A stretch of 31,798 nt of DNA. It comes from Chloroflexota bacterium. GTDB lineage: Bacteria > Chloroflexota > UBA6077. The notes beneath the pieces are model-generated. The model had not been told where the DNA came from, ran no database searches, and saw only the letters and a list, made by a program, of their open reading frames with translations. The number at the start of each line of letters is the position of its first letter. Position 1 is the first letter of the stretch. The stretch spans positions 1 to 31,798 of the forward strand of contig JAJZQR010000022.1 in NCBI GenBank assembly GCA_021806765.1. Reading direction: 5' to 3'. Of the stretch, positions 21,998-29,499 are shown piece by piece. Position numbers and translations under genes: made by a program.

Positions 21998-24817
21998 TTG
22001 GAAGTGACGGAGTTGGCAAGCCGGCCCGACGAGGAGCAAAACGGACATGAGGTGCCTCGGAGCGAGACGGTGAAGAGCAGATTGGGGGGCGCGGCCCGGA
22101 CGCTGCTGGGTCGAGGCGTCGCCCTGCTTCTGCTGTTGGGGCTTGGCGGCCCCACCGTAGGCCAGTACGTTCTGGTCACCCAGAAGGACGGGCTCCTGGC
22201 GGCGATTCTCTACGGGATCGGGATCGTGCTGTTCCTGCTCAGCCTGGCGGCGGAGCGCTTCGTGGTTGCGCGAGGGACGAGCGGTGGTCGCTCCGCAGCA
22301 GTCAGTGCAGTCTCAGACCGGGCAGTGCTCGCTACTCTGTCCGGGCTGCTGATGCTGCTGTCGCTTGCTACGGTTGCCACTCCCTCCGCCACGGGGATCA
22401 GCCTGGCCGCTTGGGCGATGAGTCTCCTGCTGGCCGTGGCGGCGGTGGCAACGTCGGATTCCTTCACGTTGGGTGAGAGGGCCCGGAAGTGGATAGCCCA
22501 CCAGGCCCGTCCTCGAGTGACGGTGGAGTTCGCCCTCTTCACAGGGATCACCCTGGCCGGCGCGGCCTTGCGGCTATACAACCTCGAGGGCTACCCGAGC
22601 GGTGTGCACGGAGACGAGGCCGAGTTTGGGTTGATAGCCAGGGCTATCCTGGAGGGGAGGGGTCCCAATCCCTTCGGCGTCGCCTTCCTCGGCGACCCGG
22701 CGATGTTCCTGTTCGTCGAGGCCCCCTTCGTGGCTCTCTTCGGGAACAGCATCTTCGCCATTCGCCTCTGCTCAGCTCTCGCGGGCGTCCTGACCCTGCC
22801 GGCCTTCTACCTGCTGATGCGGCGCCTCTTCGGCGTGCGGCCTGCACTGCTGGCGCTGGCTCTGCTGGCGGGGAGTGCCGTTCACATCAACTACAGCAGG
22901 ATGGCCCTCAACATACCCGAGGTGGAGTTGTTTGCCTGTCTCGCCCTCTACGCCCTGTGGAGGGGGCTCCGAGATCGGAGTCCCCTGTGGTGCTTCTCCT
23001 CCGGACTGTTGGCGGCCCTGGCGGTCTACTTCTATTTCGCGGCGCGGGTCCTCCCGGTAGTCCTGGGGGCGTATCTGCTCTATATGCTGGTCACGCGACG
23101 CGGAGAAAGGCGCACTACACTACGCGGCAGTGGGCTGGTGCTTCTGGGCGGAGTGATGGCATTGGCGCCGATGGGACTCCTCCTCGCGAGCAAGCCCGGC
23201 GATTTCACCTCCCACATGACGGATCGACTGATCTTCGGGAACTGGGCTCACGCCACCGGCACGGCAGGACAGGGGGTGGTGAACCCTCTATACGTCCTGC
23301 TGCAGCAGTTTCGGATCAACCTGCTGGGCTTCGTCAGCATACCGGATTCCGGGTTCTACGCTTTCGCTGGAACTCCCATCCTTTCGCCCGCCATCGGCTC
23401 CCTGGTGCTCCTCGGCCTCGTGCTGATGCTGGTCAGGATTCACGACGACCGCTACGCACTGCTGGCTCTCTGGTTCTGGCTGGTACTCCTCGCGAACGGG
23501 GTGATAACGATCGACCCGCCTCAGTCGGGGCGGGTACTTCAGGCGGTCTTGCCGGCACTGGCAGGGGTGGCGCTGGTCCTCGACTGGGCACTTCGGATGA
23601 CCGAGAGGCTGTTCAGCCCCCGCGTGGCGCCTATCTTGCTGGCAGGGGCCGCATTGATTCCAGTGGTGGCGGGGTACACCGACGATGCCAACTTCTTCGG
23701 TCCGGCCGCCGACGCGAGGCCGTGGGAAGCGGGGACGAAGCAGGCGAGATTCGTGGCATCCTTGGGTTCTGGGTACCGGGCCTACGGGGCAGGGACCCCC
23801 AACATGTACATCAATCACGGCATCACGAGGTTCGTGGCTCACGACGTCGAGGCCACCAACCTGCACAACCCTGCCGTCATGCTCCCTCTGGCTGTGCCAC
23901 CCGACAAGGATGCGGCCTTCGTGATCTACCCCCACATGGTGGGCTACCTGCCACTGATCCTCTCCTTGTATCCCGAGGCTCAGGTAGAGCCTGAGTTGGG
24001 CAAGGGGAACCAGTTGGTGTTCACCACGGTGAAAGTGCTGCGGTCCGAGATCGCCCGCAGGCAGGGATTGTCGGCCCGATACGGTGGGGTGGAGAGGCTG
24101 GAGACCGACGCGAGCAGCTTGGGCGGGGGCGCTACAGGCTACCCGACCGATGGTAGTTGGACAGGAGGGCTGTATGCTGAGCGAGAGGGGCGATACCTGT
24201 TTCAGTTGGAGGGGGGCGGGTCTGAGCTGTTGGTGGACGGTGCCACTCTGGGCCGGGGACGGGAGCAGATGCTGTCGGTGGGGTGGCACTCGTTGGAGGT
24301 GAGGGGGCGGCTGGTCAGCCCAGAGTCTCGGGTGGTATTGAAATGGCGGCCTCCCGACCAGCAGTTGGCCCCGATCGCGAGCCGATGGCTTGACAGTGGG
24401 CAGGTGGGTGGAACGCTGGTCGGTCGGGTGGTGACCTCGGGCGGACAGACTGTCGAGCGGCACGACCGAGCCATCGGGTTCCGCAACGTTTCCGATCTGG
24501 GAAACGCGCGCCCTCCGGCGACGTTTACCTGGGATGGCGCTCTGAAGGTGCCCGATCCGGGAAGGTACACGCTCAGCTTGAACTCGACCGGCGAGGCAGA
24601 GGTAACCCTGGATGGGAGAAGCGTGGTAGCGAACCTGGGCAACGTTCAGGGGCAGCGAGCGGCCACGGCTACGGTGGAGTTGTCGGCCGGGGCGCATTCC
24701 GTCGGTGTTCGATACCTCTGGCGCCAGGAGGGGGGCATTCTGGAACTTTCCTGGGCGCCGCCAGGGGGGCAATCGGCGATAATACCACCGGAGGCATTTG
24801 GGCCTCCTCAACGATAG
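21998..24817 (+). CDS. Membrane glycosyltransferase-like (GT-C/PMT type) protein with degenerate PA14-like C-terminus
   Basis: A 939-aa relative of the preceding protein. The membrane domain (~35-560) has two extra N-terminal helices, then LRLYNLEGYPSGVHGDEAEFG with the catalytic-type Asp206-Glu207 pair, followed by GRGPNPFGVAFLGDPAMFLFVEAPFVALFG, VHINYSRMALN and VYFYFAARVLPV. Residues ~560-690 form a soluble extracytoplasmic stretch (NMYINHGITRFVAHD). The C-terminus (~690-939) has two shortened PA14-like modules (REGRYLFQLEGGGSELLVDG; PGRYTLSLNSTGEAEVTLDGR), each ending in the PA14-type VLKWRPP or LELSWAPPGG. There is no NHL propeller. TTG at 21998 with AGGTGAT ~5 nt upstream is the best start, 9 bp after the previous stop, so the two are co-translated. 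The acceptor is unknown. Confidence 0.83.
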   Translation: MEVTELASRPDEEQNGHEVPRSETVKSRLGGAARTLLGRGVALLLLLGLGGPTVGQYVLVTQKDGLLAAILYGIGIVLFLLSLAAERFVVARGTSGGRSAAVSAVSDRAVLATLSGLLMLLSLATVATPSATGISLAAWAMSLLLAVAAVATSDSFTLGERARKWIAHQARPRVTVEFALFTGITLAGAALRLYNLEGYPSGVHGDEAEFGLIARAILEGRGPNPFGVAFLGDPAMFLFVEAPFVALFGNSIFAIRLCSALAGVLTLPAFYLLMRRLFGVRPALLALALLAGSAVHINYSRMALNIPEVELFACLALYALWRGLRDRSPLWCFSSGLLAALAVYFYFAARVLPVVLGAYLLYMLVTRRGERRTTLRGSGLVLLGGVMALAPMGLLLASKPGDFTSHMTDRLIFGNWAHATGTAGQGVVNPLYVLLQQFRINLLGFVSIPDSGFYAFAGTPILSPAIGSLVLLGLVLMLVRIHDDRYALLALWFWLVLLANGVITIDPPQSGRVLQAVLPALAGVALVLDWALRMTERLFSPRVAPILLAGAALIPVVAGYTDDANFFGPAADARPWEAGTKQARFVASLGSGYRAYGAGTPNMYINHGITRFVAHDVEATNLHNPAVMLPLAVPPDKDAAFVIYPHMVGYLPLILSLYPEAQVEPELGKGNQLVFTTVKVLRSEIARRQGLSARYGGVERLETDASSLGGGATGYPTDGSWTGGLYAEREGRYLFQLEGGGSELLVDGATLGRGREQMLSVGWHSLEVRGRLVSPESRVVLKWRPPDQQLAPIASRWLDSGQVGGTLVGRVVTSGGQTVERHDRAIGFRNVSDLGNARPPATFTWDGALKVPDPGRYTLSLNSTGEAEVTLDGRSVVANLGNVQGQRAATATVELSAGAHSVGVRYLWRQEGGILELSWAPPGGQSAIIPPEAFGPPQR

Positions 24818-24835
24818 AGCATCTGCGGGGGCATC

Positions 24836-24844
24836 TGATAGAAT
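24836..24844 (+). promoter_or_regulatory. Extended -10-like element, possible leaderless promoter
   Basis: TGATAGAAT (TGn plus TAGAAT, hexamer 24839-24844) sits 7 bp before the ATG at 24852, which has no Shine-Dalgarno. This spacing is that of leaderless transcripts. A -35 box is not evident. Confidence 0.45.
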
Positions 24845-24851
24845 AGCCGCC

Positions 24852-27800
24852 ATGAATGTTCTCCCTTCCAGCCGGGTTTCCTCTTCGTCGGGGGCCACCT
24901 CCCTCTCAGGCCTCACTCGTTTGGCCCTCGCCGCCATCCTGTTGGTTGCTGCTCTGGTCCGGCTGTACGGCCTCAACTGGGATGCCAATCAGCACCTTCA
25001 CCCGGACGAGCGGTTCATCGTCATGGTGACGATGGACCGGATCAGCCTCCCCTTTCCTAACCTCGGGGATGCCCATCTGGGGGATCCGCGTCACAGCACC
25101 CTGAACCCTCGCTCGGCCGATCCTGCGACCGGACAGCCCCGGAACTTCGCCTATGGCTCCCTCCCCCTCTACCTGCTGAAGCTGTCGGGACATGTCCTTC
25201 GGCCCTGGTGGCCTGGGGCTGAAGGGTTCGACGGCCTGACCCTCATCGGGCGAATCTGGTCGGTCCTGTTCGATCTGGGGACCGTCCTCCTGGCTTTCCT
25301 CATTGGCAGACGGTTGTACGGCGTGCGGGCCGGGTTGCTGGCCTCTCTGCTTCTTAGCCTCACGGTGTTGGACATCCAACTGGCCCACTTCTATGCCTCC
25401 GACACGCTGCTCACCTTCTTCCTGATGCTGACCCTGTATCTCGGGTTGAGGGTGCTGGAGAAACCCTCGGGCCGGCGGATCGCGCTGATGAGCGCCGCCG
25501 CGGGGCTAGCTATAGCCTGCAAGGTCTCGGCAGCACCAGTGCTTCTGCCCGCAGGGCTGGCCTGTTTGCTCGCGGACTATGGAGAGGGGACCACCCTTAG
25601 CGCGCGACTCTCCCGTGGAATACCTCTGGCCGTCGTGGCGGGAGTCATGGCCGTCGTCGTGTTCGTGGTGTTCCAGCCCTACTCCTTGCTGGATCCTCAG
25701 CCCTTCCTGAGGGATATCCAGAACGAGGGGGATATGGTCCGGGGCATCTCCATACTGCCCTACACCATCCAGTACCTCCGCACGCCGCCTGTGCTGTACC
25801 AGGTCGGGACCATGTTCTTCTGGACCGTGGGCCCTGCCCTGACAGCCGCGGCCCTGGCCGGTCTCCTGGCCTTCCTCCTCAGACTGTTCCGGCGACCGAT
25901 TGCAGGCGAGTGGGTGTTGGCCGGTTGGCTAATCCCCTATCTGGCCATCAACCTCGGCTTCCAGGTCAAGTTCCTCCGCTACATGCTGCCGGTGATGCCC
26001 ATCCTGGCCGTACTGGCCGCGGCCGGTTTGGTAGCTCTGTCCCAACGAGGCGCGGTCATCCCATCGTCGCCGAAGGGTGACGACCCGGACGGAGTCGAGG
26101 CTCGTCCCACCGACCCCAGCGAGGAGCCCGCGGCGGGTCCTTCCCTCTTTGACAGACGGAGGGGCTTGGCCCTGGCAGCGCTGCTGGTGGTGCTCGCCGG
26201 CACGGCGATCCAGGCGGCAGGGTTCCTTTCCATTTACTCCAGGGAGCACACCAGGGTCGCGGCCAGCCAGTGGATCTACGACAACGTGCCCAGGGGTGCC
26301 AGCCTTGGGACGGAGCACTGGGACGACTCCCTACCCCTCAATCTGCCCGACAGGGCTGGTCGCGTCTCAGACTACCGTAACGTAACCCTCCCGATGTACG
26401 ACGCGGACACCCCGCAGAAGCGGCAAGCCCTGGTTCAGAGCCTTTCCCAGATCGACTACATCGTCCTGTCCAGCAACCGGCTGTATGGATCGATCGCAAA
26501 AGTCCCGGAGACCTATCCGATGGCCTCGGCCTACTACTCCCTGCTGTTCCAGGGTAAGCTGGGCTTCGACCTGGTGGCCACCTTTACCTCCTACCCGAGC
26601 CTCGGCCCCCTCCAGGTGGTGGACGACACCGCCGACGAGAGCTTCACCGTGTACGATCATCCCAAGGTGCTGATCTTCAAGAAGAGTCGAGACTTCTCGC
26701 CGGAGAAGGTCCAGCAGTTGCTGGGAGCTATCCCCCTGGACCGCACAGTACCACTCAAGCAGATCCAGTCCGGGCACAACGGCCTGCTTCTGACGGATGA
26801 CCAGAGGGCCGTGGAGGAGAACGGAGGGACCTGGTCTGCCCTGTACGATCGCAACGGACTGACCAACCGTCTTCCCACCCTCTCCTGGTGGCTGGCCCTC
26901 GAACTGCTGGGTCTGCTGGCCCTTCCCCTGAGTTGGCGGGTCTTCGTGCGATTCCCCGATCGAGGATACGGCCTCTCCAAGGTGCTGGGTCTGCTGGTTG
27001 TGAGCTATCTGGCTTGGCTGCTGCCCAGCCTGCATCTGCTGCCCTTTGGGCGCCTGTCTATCCTGGTTGGGATATTGGCCCTGGGAGCGACCGGACTGGC
27101 CATCCTTCGCGTCGATTGGATCGCCTTCCGCCAGTTCTTCCTGATGCACCGACTGGTCATGCTGCTGCACGAATTGGTGTTCCTCGTGGCCTTTGGCGTC
27201 TTCTGGATGATCAGAGTCCGCAACCCAGATCTGTGGCAGCTGAACTTCGGCGGCGAGAAACCGATGGAGTTTGCCTTCCTGAATGCCGTGGCCAAGTCCA
27301 CCTACTTTCCGCCCTACGATCCCTGGATGGCCGGGGGATACATCAACTACTACTACTTTGGCTTCGTCATCGTAGCTGCCCTGATGCGTCTCACCGGGAT
27401 CGTCCCCTCCGTAGCCTTCAATCTGGCTATACCCTCCATCTTTGCCCTGACGGCTGCGGGCCTGTTCTCCTTTGGCTTTAACTACGTGCTGGGTATCCGG
27501 AGACTGCCGGCACGAATGCTGCCGGACGGCGCTGTCCTGGCGGGGCTGGCAACGGCAGGATTCGTCCTGGTTGCCGGCAATCTGGACGGCCCCATCCAGA
27601 TCCTGGAGGGGTTGTGGAAGGCCGCCGGATTGCAGTTCAGGAGCGCCCTTCCCGTCGTGGAGGGAACCGTCAAGGCTGTTGCCGGTGCCTGGGCTGTGCT
27701 GCTCGGCGGCAAGGTTCTCCCGCCCTTCGATTTCTGGCGCTCTACTCGCATCATCGGGCCTGAGAACCCGACTCCCATCACGGAATTTCCCTATTTCACC

Positions 27801-29498
27801 TTCATGTACGGGGATCTCCACCCCCACATGATGGCCATGCCACTGGCAACCCTTGCCCTGGGGCTGGTTCTGGCGGTGGTATGGCAGGGACGGCGGGATC
27901 GGTGGGGAGACAAGGAGACGGGGAGAGGGGGAGACGGGGAGAGGGGGAGATTCCCTCTCCCTCTGGGAGAGGGTCAGGGTGAGGGCTGGGGCACTCAGCA
28001 CTCAGCACTCAGCACTCAGCACTCAGCCCCGGGCGGGCGGGACGCCCGCGCTCCCGGCGGCACCCAGCACCCCTCGGGCTTCCTCGAGGCGTGGGTGCGA
28101 GACTGGGGGCTGCTGGCCGCAACGGGTGGATTCGTGGTAGGGGCCCTCGAGGTTACCAACAGTTGGGACTACCCCACCTATCTGGTGCTTCTCTCGGCCG
28201 CTTTTCTGCTGGCGGCCTTTTCCCGGGACCGCGCTTTGACGCTAAGGGGGCTACTGGAGGCAGCGCTGTCGGCAGTCGGGGTATTCGCCGTGGCGCAGTT
28301 GCTCTTCCTCCCTTTCACCAGATCCTACGAGTTGTTCTACAACGGGGTCGACCCGTCGCCGGGTAAGACCTCCCTCCAGCACTATCTGATCATCTTCGGC
28401 TTCTTCCTCTTCTGCTTCGGTTCGGCATTGCTGTTCCACTTGAGCCGTAGCCGCCGCCATCGCCTGTGGGCGCTGGGCCTGTGGGAGCGACTCAGGAGGT
28501 CCCCCAGGGTCGCGAGGCGTCGGGGGCTATCGGCCAGGCTGGTGCACCCTACCCCCTGGTGGGAGGCGCTCCAGTATGCGGCTCTGGGACTGGTGGGTAT
28601 GGCTCTGGCTGCCCTGCTGCTGAAGCTGTACCTGGTGGCCTTCCTTTTTGGGATGGGCATCATAGCGTTGCTCGCCCTCTTCGAGAAGGACGCGCCGCCC
28701 GAGAGACTGTTGCTCACACTTTTCGTGGGTCTGGGCACCGTCCTCACCCTGGGGGTGGAGTTCATCGCCATCAAGGGCGACATTGGCCGGATGAACACCG
28801 TCTTCAAGTTCTACCTTCAGGCCTGGTTCCTGTTTGGAATTGCCTCCGCCCTGGGGGTCGCCGGGATCCTGTGGAAGTGGCGAGACCGGGGCAAGGGGTG
28901 GCTGTCCGGCTGGCGCAAGGGATGGGTAGCGGCCCTGGGAATACTGATTGTCTCGGTGTTGATCTACCCGGTGGCGGCTACCCCGGTCAAGCTGTCCACC
29001 CGCTTCCAGTCCATGGCCCCCACCCTGGATGGCATGGCCTATATGAAGGACGCCGCGTTTCGGGATCAGAATCACGACATCGTCCTGGCCAGGGACTACG
29101 CCGCCATCCAATGGATGCAGGACCACGTTTCCGGGTCCCCGGTGGTGCTGGAGGCGCAGATCCCCGAGTATCGGTGGGGCTCCAGGGTTTCCATCTATAC
29201 AGGACTTCCCACGGTCCTGGGCTGGACGTGGCACGAGCGGCAGCAGAGGTGGGGCTACCAGGGGATGATCGACGAGCGGCTGAGGGACATAAAGACCATG
29301 TTCGACAGCACTGACACCGCCCAGGTGTCCCGCCTGCTGCAGAAGTACCACGTGAGGCTCATCTACGTGGGGGACCTGGAGAGGGCTTACTACTCCGCGG
29401 CGGGCTTGGCCAAGTTCGACTCCATGGCCGCGAACGGCAAGCTGTCGGTGCTATATCGGTCCGACGGGGTGACCATCTACTCGGTCAACGGCAACTGA
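24852..29498 (+). CDS. GT39-like glycosyltransferase fused to Chlor_Arch_YYY (DUF2298) membrane domain, with in-frame repeat insert
   Basis: A 1548-aa membrane protein. The N-terminal half (~20-640) is GT39/PMT-like: ALVRLYGLNWDANQHLHPDERF with the acidic pair Asp52-Glu53, LLSLTVLDIQLAHFYASDT, and a C-terminal soluble part. The second half (~680-1548) is the Chlor_Arch_YYY/DUF2298 domain, of unknown function, with its NYYYFG motif (residues 832-837), EFPYFTFMYGDLHPHMMAMP, TNSWDYPTY, and RMNTVFKFYLQAWFLFGIASALG. About 60 residues between the GDLHPH and NSWDYPTY helices (~1016-1075) come from stacked short repeats. I start at ATG 24852, 34 bp after the previous stop, since the open frame before it shows no start signal. 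The YYY domain is known from Chloroflexi and some Archaea, sometimes with long inserts. Confidence 0.85.
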   Translation: MNVLPSSRVSSSSGATSLSGLTRLALAAILLVAALVRLYGLNWDANQHLHPDERFIVMVTMDRISLPFPNLGDAHLGDPRHSTLNPRSADPATGQPRNFAYGSLPLYLLKLSGHVLRPWWPGAEGFDGLTLIGRIWSVLFDLGTVLLAFLIGRRLYGVRAGLLASLLLSLTVLDIQLAHFYASDTLLTFFLMLTLYLGLRVLEKPSGRRIALMSAAAGLAIACKVSAAPVLLPAGLACLLADYGEGTTLSARLSRGIPLAVVAGVMAVVVFVVFQPYSLLDPQPFLRDIQNEGDMVRGISILPYTIQYLRTPPVLYQVGTMFFWTVGPALTAAALAGLLAFLLRLFRRPIAGEWVLAGWLIPYLAINLGFQVKFLRYMLPVMPILAVLAAAGLVALSQRGAVIPSSPKGDDPDGVEARPTDPSEEPAAGPSLFDRRRGLALAALLVVLAGTAIQAAGFLSIYSREHTRVAASQWIYDNVPRGASLGTEHWDDSLPLNLPDRAGRVSDYRNVTLPMYDADTPQKRQALVQSLSQIDYIVLSSNRLYGSIAKVPETYPMASAYYSLLFQGKLGFDLVATFTSYPSLGPLQVVDDTADESFTVYDHPKVLIFKKSRDFSPEKVQQLLGAIPLDRTVPLKQIQSGHNGLLLTDDQRAVEENGGTWSALYDRNGLTNRLPTLSWWLALELLGLLALPLSWRVFVRFPDRGYGLSKVLGLLVVSYLAWLLPSLHLLPFGRLSILVGILALGATGLAILRVDWIAFRQFFLMHRLVMLLHELVFLVAFGVFWMIRVRNPDLWQLNFGGEKPMEFAFLNAVAKSTYFPPYDPWMAGGYINYYYFGFVIVAALMRLTGIVPSVAFNLAIPSIFALTAAGLFSFGFNYVLGIRRLPARMLPDGAVLAGLATAGFVLVAGNLDGPIQILEGLWKAAGLQFRSALPVVEGTVKAVAGAWAVLLGGKVLPPFDFWRSTRIIGPENPTPITEFPYFTFMYGDLHPHMMAMPLATLALGLVLAVVWQGRRDRWGDKETGRGGDGERGRFPLPLGEGQGEGWGTQHSALSTQHSAPGGRDARAPGGTQHPSGFLEAWVRDWGLLAATGGFVVGALEVTNSWDYPTYLVLLSAAFLLAAFSRDRALTLRGLLEAALSAVGVFAVAQLLFLPFTRSYELFYNGVDPSPGKTSLQHYLIIFGFFLFCFGSALLFHLSRSRRHRLWALGLWERLRRSPRVARRRGLSARLVHPTPWWEALQYAALGLVGMALAALLLKLYLVAFLFGMGIIALLALFEKDAPPERLLLTLFVGLGTVLTLGVEFIAIKGDIGRMNTVFKFYLQAWFLFGIASALGVAGILWKWRDRGKGWLSGWRKGWVAALGILIVSVLIYPVAATPVKLSTRFQSMAPTLDGMAYMKDAAFRDQNHDIVLARDYAAIQWMQDHVSGSPVVLEAQIPEYRWGSRVSIYTGLPTVLGWTWHERQQRWGYQGMIDERLRDIKTMFDSTDTAQVSRLLQKYHVRLIYVGDLERAYYSAAGLAKFDSMAANGKLSVLYRSDGVTIYSVNGN
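27906..28027. repeat. Composite short-repeat insert in the GT39/DUF2298 gene
   Basis: Three repeat types abut. First come six octamers (GGAGACAA, GGAGACGG, GGAGAGGG, GGAGACGG, GGAGAGGG, GGAGATTC; 27906-27953). Then a perfect 9-bp palindrome CCCTCTCCC / GGGAGAGGG (27953-27973), followed by TCAGGGTGAGGGCTGGGG. Then five perfect copies of the heptamer ACTCAGC (27993-28027). A GC-rich stretch with GGGACGCCCGCGC follows to about 28060. The whole is in frame. Confidence 0.92.
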
Positions 29499-29499
29499 G

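Noticed and set aside
26367..28001. A 544-aa open frame antisense to the GT39/DUF2298 gene, and similar long antisense frames at 789-1766, 20810-22048 and 23288-24988
   Set aside because: High GC leaves antisense frames open; their translations are Gln/Gly/His/Arg-rich and match no family, while the opposite strand encodes clear domains.
27906..28060. Sequencing or assembly error creating the insert in the DUF2298 gene
   Set aside because: The frame is open on both sides through ~160 bp of repeats and comparable in-frame blocks occur in trpF and the paralogue, so a real insert is more likely; unit count could still be imprecise.
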